DNA of 64,000 bases from Pedosphaera parvula Ellin514. Its GTDB lineage: Bacteria; Verrucomicrobiota; Verrucomicrobiia; Limisphaerales; Pedosphaeraceae. A program made the position numbers and the translations under genes. The DNA lies in contig NZ_ABOX02000013.1 in assembly GCF_000172555.1 (NCBI RefSeq), positions 1 through 64,000 of the forward strand, read 5' to 3'. Each line of letters starts with the position of its first letter. The stretch's first letter is position 1. Of this stretch, positions 50,321 to 59,925 are shown piece by piece. Below the pieces are notes generated by a model. The model made no database searches, was not told where the DNA came from, and was given only the letters and a program-made list of their open reading frames with translations.

Positions 50321-50434
50321 CGATCCTGAACATTCAGAGAATTCGCGCCAGCCTGAGAGCGCATTGAAATTGGGTTGGACACCGCCGGCTGGGGCTGAAA
50401 TTTATTCATTGTCAGTTTTCTTCGTGGTGTTCGT

Positions 50435-50477
50435 CGGGGTCAGGTCGATTAGTGTCATGACTTTGGCTTGACCCCTT
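50435..50477. repeat. Short inverted-repeat element with GGGGTCA ends
   Basis: GGGGTCA (50435-50441) and TGACCCC (50469-50475) face each other 27 bases apart between two convergent genes. The right half, GTGTCAT-A-CTTTGG-TTGACCCCTT (50452-50477), recurs at 61027-61053 with one indel and two substitutions. GGCTTGACCCCTTT alone recurs near 62641. It looks like a small dispersed element. Confidence 0.5.
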
Positions 50478-50490
50478 TAGGCCGGGTCGA

Positions 50491-51249
50491 TCAATCCCCG
50501 CTCCATTGATAATCGTATCCCTCTGGCGGATTATAGGCCATGGATAACGAATTCGTATCCCCATCCCAATACATTTTTGTGTAACTGACATGCCCGTCCA
50601 CAAAGCCAACCATATCCATTGCGTTGTTAAAATAGCAAGTTTGGGGATTTGCGATTGGACGTTTCGGCTGATGCCAGGAGTAAGGGATAATAGCGGGGCC
50701 TTCTGAGATCATTATGGTTTTGGCCGGGTGTTTTATGGAGCTCAATTTCATACCGGCAATCCCACGCACGGCTGGGCCATGATATGGAGCGACCAAATTG
50801 GTGAATTCGTTGCCGTTAAAAGTGTAGCTGGAGAACAAGGAAAAAGCTTGATCGTGCTCGCTTTGAGGAGTGTAGCCACTGTAGGGAGGTTTATCCCCGG
50901 GGCTGTAGTAAAACGTGTCAGAAGGACAGCTAAATAATTTACTATGCTGCGAGGATGCAGGCGTGAGACCAAGCTCGTTTAGCACAAATGTTTTGTAACT
51001 ATACAATATGGCATTCGTTATGTGGGCGCCCGAAGATGGAGAAGGAGAGACGTCACGCGAGTCATCCGAATACATGCGAATCCCCAAATCGATTTGCCGC
51101 AGGTTATTCAAACAAACCGATCGGCTTGCCCGCCCTTTCGCAGAGGCCAAAGACACCAACAATAAGGCCGCTAAACTTGAGACAATGGCAATGACGACCA
51201 AAAGTTCAATTAAGGTGAACCCCTTTTTAACCAAAAAGTTGTCGTTCAT
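50491..51249 (-). CDS. Pseudopilin-like protein (DUF1559-type, H-x9-DG)
   Basis: The protein has 252 residues from the ATG at 51249; ATG 51261 is the alternative. The leader ends K-K-G10 and is followed by [13 protein letters not shown] with Glu at mature position 5. N-N-L-R-Q-I-D-L-G-I-R-M-Y-S-D-D and F-S-C-P-S-D-T are the typical internal sequences. V-G-F-V-D-G-H-V-S-Y near the end is the H-x-DG-type tail. The function is unknown; the prepilin peptidase must lie elsewhere. Its upstream region enters the repeat element at 51280-51482. Confidence 0.85.
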   Translation of the reverse strand: MNDNFLVKKGFTLIELLVVIAIVSSLAALLLVSLASAKGRASRSVCLNNLRQIDLGIRMYSDDSRDVSPSPSSGAHITNAILYSYKTFVLNELGLTPASSQHSKLFSCPSDTFYYSPGDKPPYSGYTPQSEHDQAFSLFSSYTFNGNEFTNLVAPYHGPAVRGIAGMKLSSIKHPAKTIMISEGPAIIPYSWHQPKRPIANPQTCYFNNAMDMVGFVDGHVSYTKMYWDGDTNSLSMAYNPPEGYDYQWSGD

Positions 51250-51279
51250 GCTTTTTCTCATAATGAAGGAAACCGTAAA

Positions 51280-51482
51280 GGGGTCACTACTGTCCAAAAT
51301 AGAATTTAGAATTTATCGGGCAAAGCCGATTCTATTGCGTATTTAAAGGCATATTGATTGGCCTGTCTCTGAACCTCAGGAGGGCCAACCTGTTTTCCAA
51401 AGCGGCTCATTGGACGTCAAATCTCGAACAAAAGCATAGCTTTCACCACCCCAGATCACCTATTTTGGACAGCAGTGACACT
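51280..51482. repeat. Inverted repeats of 23 bases, 157 bases apart
   Basis: GGGGTCACTACTGTCCAAAATAG (23 bases, 51280-51302) matches the reverse complement of 51460-51482 in 20 of 23 positions. The sequence between contains no gene. It directly joins copy A of the larger repeat (51479-51800), so it may be part of the same composite element. A MITE-like origin is possible. Confidence 0.6.
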
Positions 51483-51800
51483 TTTTGGATTTCCGCTGTC
51501 CCCTCCCAACCCACTTTTGACCTGGCTCATATTTCGAAGGATCAAAAACTCCTGCCGTGAAGTAAAGCGGAAAGCAACACTTCAATACCAAACATCCCCT
51601 TCCGATTTTCGATCGCGAGGGGTGATTGTGTGAGTGAGTTTTATGGCGCATGGTGTGAATTGAGGGTTTGCCTGGGCTGTTGATGCTCGTCTGGGCTGTT
51701 GATGCTCGTCTGGGCTGTTGATGCTCGCCTGGGCTGTTGATGCTCGCCTGGGCTGTTGATGCTCGCCTGGGCTCGCGCCAAGTGCTTGCGCACGGCCGCC
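51479..51800 (+). repeat. Direct repeat element, copy A (left of the giant gene)
   Basis: This 322-base stretch is repeated in the same orientation at 59273-59516. Apart from substitutions, A is longer by 78 bases: four extra 19-base tandem units (76 bases) and two bases near 51650. Both begin with CACTTT-TGG and end at GCACGGCCxCC. No frame is shared with conserved protein sequence. It lies 190 bases upstream of the giant secreted protein. Confidence 0.85.
51672..51766 (+). repeat. Five tandem 19-bp units
   Basis: Five units of CTGGGCTGTTGATGCTCGT/C follow each other exactly at 51672, 51691, 51710, 51729 and 51748, then a partial unit begins. They differ only at the last base. Copy B has one unit. 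There are no spacers, so this is not a CRISPR array. Confidence 0.95.
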
Positions 51801-51989
51801 GTGATAACGTTTTACCTGTTGACGCCAGCGCCAATGGGTGACCTCTTCACGTTGTTCGTCGGTTGAATTACGGAGAACGGCGGCCCCTTTTTCAATTGTC
51901 ATTTGCCAAAACGGTGCTCAGACTAATGGCAATTCCAGTTGCTCCCGCGTTTGGGGCAGATCACAAAGGTTTTCCCGAGGCAAAGTTCA

Positions 51990-54900
51990 ATGAAAAACAT
52001 CGTTCAGGTTGGGCGGTTCGCTCTCGTCGCCATTCTTTTATTTGCAGCAACTCTTGTTCCGCGCGAAGCCTTCGCCGCGGCATCACCAAGCATCACCACG
52101 CCGCCGCAGAGCCAAAGCGTCATGGCGGCGTCAAATGCCACGTTCACAGTCGTCGCCAGTGGACAATTGCCGCTCAGTTACCAGTGGTTGCTCAACGGAA
52201 TAAAGCTCACCAACAGCGCACGCATCGCCGGTGCGACAGCCGCGACACTCGTAATCGGCAATGTCATCAGTGCCGACGGCGGAAATTACACTGTTACCGT
52301 CACCAATAGTCACGGAAGTATCACAAGCAGCAGCGCGGTGCTGACCGTTCTGAATCCGCCATATCATTATGTGAACATCAGCAATACGTCGCCCGCTGCC
52401 CCGTATGCCACCTGGTCCACGGCTGCAATAAACATTCAGGATGCAGTCGATGTGGCGCAAGCTGGACATTCAGTTTTTGTCACGAACGGCACCTATACAT
52501 TTGGAAATCGGCTGACTTCCACGACGACGAACTGTGTCGTTGTGACCAACGCCATTTCGCTCATCGGACTTTCCGGCTCTTCACAGGTCGTGATTGATGG
52601 CGGGGGATCAAAGCGCTGTGTTTACCTGGGCGGCGGGGCGATGTTGACCGGATTTACCCTGAGGAATGGCGCGACAACTGAATCCGGCGCCGGTGTTTAT
52701 TGCGCGTCAGGGACAGAGAACATCGCGAATTGCACCTTGACCGGCAACACTTGCGGGACCTCCGGTCTTGGCGGAGGAGCGTTCGGGGGCACGTTGACCA
52801 ACTGCACGGTTGCCGGGAACACAGCGATCATCGGCGGCGGGGCAAACACGTGCACTCTCAACAATTGCGTCCTAAGCGCCAATTCATCCGCAGGCGGGGG
52901 CGGTGCATATTCGTGCACGCTGAATGATTGTGTGATCAGCAACAATTTTTATTTAAGCGGATGGGGCACCTACGGCGGCGGTGCAGCATCCTCCACTTTG
53001 AACCGTTGCACGCTCATCGGAAACAGCGCGTCCAGCGAAGGCGGTGGCGCGGATGAGAGCACGCTGAGCAATTGCGTCTTGATTGCCAACTCTTGCGGCT
53101 ATTACGGTGGCGCCGTCTCCTACTCCACCCTTTACAATTGCGTGCTGTCCAACAACGTCGCTTCGCAATGGGGCGGCGGCGCGTATGGTAGCACGTTGTA
53201 TAATTGCTTGCTCACCGGCGGAAATGCTTTCACGGGCGGCGGTGCGAAGGAGAGCACACTCGTCAGTTGCCTGGTGTCAAATAATACTGCCGGGTTTGGC
53301 GACGGCGCCGGGGTGCATTCCAGCACTCTTACCAATTGTGTGCTGATTGGAAATATCGCGGGATACTCAGGCGGGGGCGCGAACGGCTCCAGTTTGATTA
53401 ATTGTCAGGTCTTGTCTAATGCTGCGCCGCTGGGTGGTGGCGTCAGCGGTTGCTTTGTCACGAATAGCATCCTAAAAGGGAACACAGCGAACAACGCCAA
53501 CACGGCCGGCGGCGGGGGCGCGAACGGCAGTTCACTCTACAATTGTTTACTGACGGGAAATACCTCTGTGGTAGGCGCCGCTGGCGCGCTGCAAAGCACA
53601 CTCGTGAATTGCACCGTCTCCGGAAACTCCGCCAATGGCGACGGTGGCGGCGTCAATTCCTGCAATCTCACCAACAGCATCGTGTATTTCAACAATTCGC
53701 CCATCACCGCGAACTACACCGGCACCAATTACATGAGTTGGTGCTGCACCACGCCTCTGCCGAATGCCGGTAGTGGGCGCGTTGTGATCGGGACAAACAA
53801 TACCAGCGCCGCGCCGCAGTTTGCCAACTTCTCGCGTGGTAATTTTCGCTTGTATCCGGGCTCAGCAGGCATTGATGCGGGAAACAATTCGCTCGTGCCC
53901 GCTCCTTTGGATTTGGATGGAAACCCGCGCATCGTGAATGGCACGGTGGACATGGGCGCTTATGAGTTTCAAAATTCCCCTTTCATTGAGATTCAGCCCC
54001 TGAGCCAAACGGTTCCCTATGGCCAGCCATCGGTTTCCTTCAATGTCGTTGCTTTTGGGCCCGGCCCTTTGAGTTACCAATGGCAGTTCAACGGCACGAA
54101 TATCCCCGGGGCTACGAACACATCGCTGACCCTGGCCCTCGCGCAATACAGTGACGCTGGAAACTATTCCGTTTTCGTAACGAACAGTTACGGCGCGGCT
54201 TTGAGTTCCAATGCGGTGCTGACGGTTGTTCCGCCGACCCCGCCCGGTTTCGTTTCACAGCCGGCCGATCAGACCGTTCCGGTCGGAACGAACATTACGC
54301 TCGCGGCCTCCGCCACGGGCGCGCCTGCGCCTGCTTACCGATGGTATTTTAACGGAACAGCGTTGTCTGATGGCTCGCATTACTCAGGCACGGGAAGCTC
54401 CACCCTGCAAATCCTCAACGTTCAGACGAATGACACCGGCGGTTACTTTGCTGTTGCCACAAATATTGGCGGCGCGGCAACCAGTTTTGTGGCCAGTGTA
54501 ACGGTTCTGCTCCCACCCTCAATCACTTCGCAGCCGGCGAACCAGATGCAAACACAGGGATCGACTGCTTCGTTCATGGCGGCCGCGGCTGGAAGCCCGC
54601 CGTTCTCCTATCAATGGTTATATAATGGCAATCCGCTGACCGATGGAGGTCAAATCAGCGGCGCAACGACGACGAACCTTACCATTTCGAATCTTCAGTT
54701 CGCTAACGGCGGCAATTATGCCTTGTTCGTCACAAATCCAGTCGGGGTTGCGACGAGCACCGCGGCAACGCTTACGGTCTTCGCTCCTCCCGCCATAGTT
54801 CAGCAGCCAACAACGCAAATAATTCTGCAGGGCAGCAACGTGCTTTTCTCCACTGCCGCGACTGGTACGCAGCCCATCGGCTACAAATGGTTTTTCAACA

Positions 54901-57900
54901 ACGTCCCTCTGACCGACAACCCTCACATTACTGGTTCCGGGACAGCTTCGCTTGCAATCAATGCTGCGCAAACAAATGATGCAGGCAATTACTTCGTCAT
55001 CGCAACGAACGCTTATGGAGCGGCCACGAGTTCCATCGCGAATCTCTCGATTGTTATGCCGGTTGTCATTACACAGCAGCCCTCAAATCAGATTGTGGCC
55101 GTCGGTTCAAATTTTGCGCTCAGCGTCACGGCCAATGGCACCGGGCCGCTTGGTTATCAGTGGTATCTCAACAACGTGCCGCTGACGGATAACACCCGAA
55201 TCAGCGGTTCAGCCACGAGCAGCTTGACGGTTTCCAATGCGCAGACTTCGGATTCGGGAAATTATACGGCGGTAGTCACGAATCTGCTCAGTGCCGCCAC
55301 GAGTTCGGTTGCATCCGTCTCCGTACTCACACCGCCGTCTGTTGTCTTGCAGCCGAAGGGCCGCTCCACGCCCGTGGGCTTTCCTGAGATATTCAATGCG
55401 TCCGTGTCCGGTGCATCGCCGTTTGCGTATCAATGGCAATTAAATGGAACGAACATCCCTGGCGCGACAAACCTCAATTATACAAATGCTTCCGTCGCCA
55501 TCACTGACTTTGGCGGTTATCAACTGGTCGTAACTAACACCGTGGGCTCGGCGACCAGCGCTGTCGCGATGCTGACGCTTGGCCCCGTCGCTGCCTGGGG
55601 CGACAATCGCAGCGGCCAGGCGCTGCCGCCCGCGGGTCTAAGCAATGTTGTTGCTCTTGCCGCGAGTTCCTCGTTTTCGCTGGCGCTGAAGGGCGATGGC
55701 ACCGTTGTTGCATGGGGTTCCACCGTTGGAACCAACGTCCCCGCCGGCTTGAGCAACGTCGTCGCCATCTCCGTCGGCTCAACCTTTGGCCTCGCTGTCC
55801 GCAGTGATGGAACGGTGGCATCATGGGGCTCCGGTTTGGTGACAAACGTTACCTCGACCGCGAGCAACGTTGTCCTGACTTCAGGAAGCATTAATCATGC
55901 GCTCGCGCTGCGTGAAGAAGGCACGGTGTCGGAATGGGGATTCGGCGGCAGCAAAATAACAGTGCCGTCAGGACTGACGAAAATCACCTCCGTTGCCGAC
56001 GGTTACAGCTTCGGTGTCGCGTCGCGGTCGGACGGGAGTGTGGTGACGTGGGGCAGCCCGACTTATCCCTACTTCGTTAATTTCAGCCCTGGTCCTTTGT
56101 CCAATGTGGTTTCGGTCGCAGCCGGTCTCAGCTTCGCGATGGCGCTCAAGTCGGATGGCCATGTTTTTGCGTGGGGTAGCCAGGCAGGAGTTGCGCAGCT
56201 CCCAGTCACAAGCGTTCCCGCGGATCTCACGAATGCAGTGGCCATTGCGGCTGGCAGCAGCGCGGATCAAAGCTCTCCTTACGCGCTGGCGCTGCGCTCA
56301 AACGGCCTCGTCAGAGCCTGGGGCGCGAATACTTTAGCGACGAATATTCCGCTCGCAGTGTCGAACGTTGTGGCAGTTGCCGCTGGTTCGAGCCACGCTC
56401 TTGCGCTCGTGGCGGTAGATGGTCTGCCCGTCATTACTCGCGAGCCTGTCGGCGGCACCGCGTTCTCGAGCAATCAATTCACTTTGAGCGCCGCCGTCGC
56501 CAGCCAGACACCGGTCAGCTATGGATGGTCGTTAAATGGAACAAATATTCCGAATGCGACGAATGCAAGTTATGTGATTTCAAATGCGCAGCCCGGTGAC
56601 GTCGGTCTTTACCAGTTGAACGTCACCAATGCCGTCGGCGTGGCTGCCACTGTTCCGGTTCCGGTTACTGTCATCGACAGCCTGCCGATAATACTTTCCC
56701 TTCCCATAACCAACTCGGTTTACTTTGCATCGCCCCTTGTGATTCAGCCTGCCGTCACGGGGTCTCAGCCGATGCAATTTCAGTGGCAGCTCGGCGGGAC
56801 AAATGTTCCTGGTGCTACAGATGCCAATTTTTTCCAGACCGGCACAAACGTCGTCCCGGGGACTTACACTCTGGTAGCCAGCAATGCATTTGGTTCTGCG
56901 ACTTCGAACGTCATCGTAAAAGTGCTCGGACCCGTGGTGGTCTGGGGCACCAGTCCCAGTCCTGCGGGGGGCGGCAGTCCCAGTCCTGTGAACGTCCCCA
57001 CCAACGCTTTCAACGCCATCGCAATCTCCGCCGGCCATGGCAGTTCCGGTAACGGCATGGACATGGCTCTTAAAGCAGACGGCACCGCCGTCGCATGGAA
57101 TTCCAGTTCCACCTCGCTGCCAGTTCCTGCCAACTGGACGAACCTCATTCAAATCGTAGCTGGCTACAACTCTATGACCGGTCTGGGGCTGAAAAACAAT
57201 GGCACCGTCGTGGGGTGGGGCGGTGGTATTGGGCTTAACGCCAGCGCCCTGGCCACTCTCTCCAATATTGTCGATATGGAAATCGATACGCAGGGGAGCA
57301 CGTTTCTACGCAGTGACGGTTCTGTCACGCGCCTGGGCGGCAGCGGCTCGAGTTTCTCTTCCACGGGTTTATCGAATGTCGTTTCGCTCGCCTTTGAGGA
57401 TGACGTGTTCTTTGCATTGCGCTCGGACGGCAGCGTTTATAGCTTGGGCACTGGTTCCGGAACAAACAATGTCATGGCGATCGCGGCCACACGTCCCGGG
57501 GGAATGTTTTTGAAACGTGATGGCTCGGTTTATTCCTGGCCAACAAATCTGCCGCCGGCGATGACGAATAACGCAATTGGCGTTGCCTCCTCAGTTTCCA
57601 GCAGGCTGGTCTTGAAGTCCGATGGCACTGTCCAGGCCGTCGGCACCGATGGCGCGACCAACGTCCCGCCCGGCCTGGCAAATGTTTCCGTCATCGAAGC
57701 GGGCGCTGACCATGGCATGGCCCTGCTGACGATGCGCACCTTTCCCCCGGTATTTCTATCCACCGCTCTCGATACAACCAATCTGGTTGTCAGCTCGAAG
57801 GGCAGCTCGCTCTGGTTCGGCCAGACGAACGTCACGCATGACGGCTTCCATGCCGCGCAAAGCGGACCGATCGGCAGCAACACCGCTTCTTCCATGCGTA

Positions 57901-58649
57901 TGTGGGTCGCCGGCCCCGTCACAGTGAGTTTCTGGTGGAAAGTTTCATCAGAAACGGATCACGATTTTCTCCGTTTTTCGGCGGGTAACCTCGTCCTGAC
58001 GAACATCTCCGGTGAAACCGGTTGGCAACAATGCACACTGGTCACGCCGCCGGGAAATCAACTCCTTCAGTGGACCTATTCGAAAGATGCGAGCGGCACC
58101 GCCGGCCAGGACGCGGGTTGGGTGGACCAGGTCGTCATAACGCCGATCGCCCCATCCATCGTTACGCAACCCGTCGGCACCAATGTCCTCGGTGGCGCGA
58201 ACGTGACATTCAATGTCCTGGCCACTGGCACACCGCCGCTGACGTACCGCTGGCGCAAAGATGGAAACGTGATCAGTTCCGGATTGTCCTCCAACTATTC
58301 ATTGCTCAACGTCACGCGCAGCAACTCCGGCGTTTATTCTGTCATTGTGACAAACGTTGCGGGCTCAATGACCAGCAGTAATGCGGTCCTCGCCGTTCAT
58401 GTCCTTCAACATCTGTCCGAGCCCATCGTCCAGCCCGACGGCACGGTCACATTTACATCCTCAGACATTGACGGCGGCGCGCTCTCGCAATCCAACCTCA
58501 CGAATCTCCACGTCGAAACCAGTTCAAACCTCGTCGATTGGGTGACGTTGCCCAACGCGTTGACTCTTACAAACGGCACCCTTCAAATTCAGGATCCCGC
58601 CGCAACGATTGCTCTGAAACGTTTCTATCGGATCGTTGAGACCTGGTAA
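51990..58649 (+). CDS. Giant secreted mosaic protein with Ig, beta-helix and RCC1 repeats
   Basis: The protein has 2,219 residues from the ATG at 51990, which opens a signal peptide (FALVAILLFAATLVPREAFA). GAGG lies 12 bases upstream. The domain order is as follows: Ig-like; a right-handed beta-helix with about 14 Cys-bearing rungs of the form S-T-L-x-N-C-x-L-x-x-N (DNA 52.7-53.7 kb); six Ig-like units; RCC1-type propeller (W-G-S...G-L-S-N-V-V-A-I-A); two Ig-like units; a second RCC1-type propeller; a jelly-roll/MAM-like domain; a last Ig-like unit; and a C-terminal beta domain ending KRFYRIVETW. Adhesion or glycan binding is likely. It lies between two direct repeats. Confidence 0.85.
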   Translation: MKNIVQVGRFALVAILLFAATLVPREAFAAASPSITTPPQSQSVMAASNATFTVVASGQLPLSYQWLLNGIKLTNSARIAGATAATLVIGNVISADGGNYTVTVTNSHGSITSSSAVLTVLNPPYHYVNISNTSPAAPYATWSTAAINIQDAVDVAQAGHSVFVTNGTYTFGNRLTSTTTNCVVVTNAISLIGLSGSSQVVIDGGGSKRCVYLGGGAMLTGFTLRNGATTESGAGVYCASGTENIANCTLTGNTCGTSGLGGGAFGGTLTNCTVAGNTAIIGGGANTCTLNNCVLSANSSAGGGGAYSCTLNDCVISNNFYLSGWGTYGGGAASSTLNRCTLIGNSASSEGGGADESTLSNCVLIANSCGYYGGAVSYSTLYNCVLSNNVASQWGGGAYGSTLYNCLLTGGNAFTGGGAKESTLVSCLVSNNTAGFGDGAGVHSSTLTNCVLIGNIAGYSGGGANGSSLINCQVLSNAAPLGGGVSGCFVTNSILKGNTANNANTAGGGGANGSSLYNCLLTGNTSVVGAAGALQSTLVNCTVSGNSANGDGGGVNSCNLTNSIVYFNNSPITANYTGTNYMSWCCTTPLPNAGSGRVVIGTNNTSAAPQFANFSRGNFRLYPGSAGIDAGNNSLVPAPLDLDGNPRIVNGTVDMGAYEFQNSPFIEIQPLSQTVPYGQPSVSFNVVAFGPGPLSYQWQFNGTNIPGATNTSLTLALAQYSDAGNYSVFVTNSYGAALSSNAVLTVVPPTPPGFVSQPADQTVPVGTNITLAASATGAPAPAYRWYFNGTALSDGSHYSGTGSSTLQILNVQTNDTGGYFAVATNIGGAATSFVASVTVLLPPSITSQPANQMQTQGSTASFMAAAAGSPPFSYQWLYNGNPLTDGGQISGATTTNLTISNLQFANGGNYALFVTNPVGVATSTAATLTVFAPPAIVQQPTTQIILQGSNVLFSTAATGTQPIGYKWFFNNVPLTDNPHITGSGTASLAINAAQTNDAGNYFVIATNAYGAATSSIANLSIVMPVVITQQPSNQIVAVGSNFALSVTANGTGPLGYQWYLNNVPLTDNTRISGSATSSLTVSNAQTSDSGNYTAVVTNLLSAATSSVASVSVLTPPSVVLQPKGRSTPVGFPEIFNASVSGASPFAYQWQLNGTNIPGATNLNYTNASVAITDFGGYQLVVTNTVGSATSAVAMLTLGPVAAWGDNRSGQALPPAGLSNVVALAASSSFSLALKGDGTVVAWGSTVGTNVPAGLSNVVAISVGSTFGLAVRSDGTVASWGSGLVTNVTSTASNVVLTSGSINHALALREEGTVSEWGFGGSKITVPSGLTKITSVADGYSFGVASRSDGSVVTWGSPTYPYFVNFSPGPLSNVVSVAAGLSFAMALKSDGHVFAWGSQAGVAQLPVTSVPADLTNAVAIAAGSSADQSSPYALALRSNGLVRAWGANTLATNIPLAVSNVVAVAAGSSHALALVAVDGLPVITREPVGGTAFSSNQFTLSAAVASQTPVSYGWSLNGTNIPNATNASYVISNAQPGDVGLYQLNVTNAVGVAATVPVPVTVIDSLPIILSLPITNSVYFASPLVIQPAVTGSQPMQFQWQLGGTNVPGATDANFFQTGTNVVPGTYTLVASNAFGSATSNVIVKVLGPVVVWGTSPSPAGGGSPSPVNVPTNAFNAIAISAGHGSSGNGMDMALKADGTAVAWNSSSTSLPVPANWTNLIQIVAGYNSMTGLGLKNNGTVVGWGGGIGLNASALATLSNIVDMEIDTQGSTFLRSDGSVTRLGGSGSSFSSTGLSNVVSLAFEDDVFFALRSDGSVYSLGTGSGTNNVMAIAATRPGGMFLKRDGSVYSWPTNLPPAMTNNAIGVASSVSSRLVLKSDGTVQAVGTDGATNVPPGLANVSVIEAGADHGMALLTMRTFPPVFLSTALDTTNLVVSSKGSSLWFGQTNVTHDGFHAAQSGPIGSNTASSMRMWVAGPVTVSFWWKVSSETDHDFLRFSAGNLVLTNISGETGWQQCTLVTPPGNQLLQWTYSKDASGTAGQDAGWVDQVVITPIAPSIVTQPVGTNVLGGANVTFNVLATGTPPLTYRWRKDGNVISSGLSSNYSLLNVTRSNSGVYSVIVTNVAGSMTSSNAVLAVHVLQHLSEPIVQPDGTVTFTSSDIDGGALSQSNLTNLHVETSSNLVDWVTLPNALTLTNGTLQIQDPAATIALKRFYRIVETW

Positions 58650-58781
58650 CCGGTTTTGCCTTTGCGGATGGACATTCCGAAGCTCACCACTGGAATTCCG
58701 GCGCAGAAAAGGTCGCCAAGCAGGCGCCGCGCCGCGTACCTAAGTTACTTCCGTCTTCCCGTCGGCATCCCCTTTGAGTTG

Positions 58782-59243
58782 CTAATGGGTGAGCCCTTTA
58801 TGGGTGCCGCCGTTCCCGCCAGATGGCTGCTTGATCCAAATTGGTTCTACTGAGTTCCTAAGTAACTTTCCCTCCTGGACCTCCAAAAAACAAGCGCTTG
58901 CGAAAAATTGTGGCGGAATCACTGCAACAGCATCCATCTTGTTGTTGTAACGGCCAATGTCGAATGTATCATAAAACGTATCGAGCTCGACAGTCGCACC
59001 GTTAAATTTCCACGAACCGCTCGTGGTCCATGGACCGCCATTGGTAAAAGTTATTGTTTGTTGAAAAGACCCATTGGCAGCCAAAATAATTTTGTCAACC
59101 ACACCATCCCTGGCACGCACATACACCCCACTGATATCCAGACTGGTTATGCGGTTGCACCCCGTCGACAGAACCACGACCGCAGCACACAATGCAAGAC
59201 CCAGCCAAAAGCGTTTGGATTGACTAGAAAGATATCTCTTCAT
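58782..59243 (-). CDS. Small secreted lipoprotein
   Basis: The protein has 153 residues from the ATG at 59243. A Lys/Arg-rich start and lipoprotein signal are visible (RFWLGLALCAAVVVLSTGC; lipobox S-T-G-C). The mature part is beta-rich and reads like a short lipocalin or META-like domain (I-S-G-V-Y-V-R-A-R-D; QQTITFTNGGPWTTSGSWKFNG). No family is assigned with confidence. It is convergent with the giant gene and lies just inside repeat copy B, which starts 29 bases beyond its start codon. Confidence 0.65.
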   Translation of the reverse strand: MKRYLSSQSKRFWLGLALCAAVVVLSTGCNRITSLDISGVYVRARDGVVDKIILAANGSFQQTITFTNGGPWTTSGSWKFNGATVELDTFYDTFDIGRYNNKMDAVAVIPPQFFASACFLEVQEGKLLRNSVEPIWIKQPSGGNGGTHKGLTH

Positions 59244-59272
59244 CCCAATCATAAAGGGTCAGACCAGAACGG

Positions 59273-59516
59273 CACTTTGTGGCTTTCCGCTGTCACCAAT
59301 CAAGCCACTTTTGACCTTGCTCATATTTCGAAGGATCAAACACCCCTGCCGTGAAGTAAAGCGGAAATCAACACTTCAATGCCAAACATCTTCTTCCGAT
59401 TTTTGATCGCGAGGGGTGATTGTGTGAATGAGCTATGGCGCATGGTGTTAATTGGGGATTTGCCTGGGCTGTTGATGCTCGCTTGGGCTCGCGCCAAGTG
59501 CTTGCGCACGGCCACC
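59273..59516 (+). repeat. Direct repeat element, copy B (right of the giant gene)
   Basis: This is the second copy of the element at 51479-51800, in the same orientation and 244 bases long. It contains a single 19-base unit (about 59463-59482). Its right end abuts a truncated transposase frame on the minus strand. Long blocks are conserved, for example CTCATATTTCGAAGGATCAA and GATCGCGAGGGGTGATTGTG. Confidence 0.85.
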
Positions 59517-59702
59517 GTTCGGCAAAGCGTGGGTATTTTTTAGGGGATGGTTATCCATGTAGCAAGTCTTCCGGCTGATGCCGAACTGCTCGCATAGTTC
59601 CGTCACCGTAAAGCGCGTGCTCTGCGCCAACATCACAAATCGAATAATCTCTTCCATCGGGTTACCGTTTTCCAAGCCATAGTGCTCGGAAGTGTAACCC
59701 AT
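59448..59702 (-). pseudogene. Truncated IS481/IS3-type transposase N-terminus
   Basis: The ATG at 59702 opens a frame of 84 residues. Residues from about 16 on read MEEIIRFVMLAQSTRFTVTELCEQFGISRKTCY, which is the N-terminal helix-turn-helix of IS481-like integrases. After S-R-K-T-C-Y the similarity stops near 59560, and the rest of the frame runs into repeat copy B. No catalytic DDE domain is present. It is a dead fragment. Confidence 0.7.
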
Positions 59703-59925
59703 CACTCCGGTTCATACCGGCGCAACCTGAATGATGAGGCGAAGATCTCACTTGACAAAAAACCGAGTAGTAATGTAATTTCAGAAAAGACAGAAATAAG
59801 AGAATTATTAAACACACGCCGGTTAAACAAAAATTCGTGTTGCATTGGGGCAGGATCCGATTTGCCTTGGTGCCGCCACAAATCCCGTAGGTGAGATCTC
59901 TTTTTGAAATGCCATGAATGACAAG

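Noticed and set aside
51672-51766. CRISPR-like array
   Set aside because: The five 19-base units are directly joined with no spacers and no cas gene is nearby. It is a simple tandem repeat.
51460-51902. Minus-strand frames with repeated H-Q-Q-P-R-R-A-S-T-A-Q
   Set aside because: They are translations of the 19-base tandem units and the repeat element. The repeat length is not a multiple of three and the sequence is shared with noncoding copy B.
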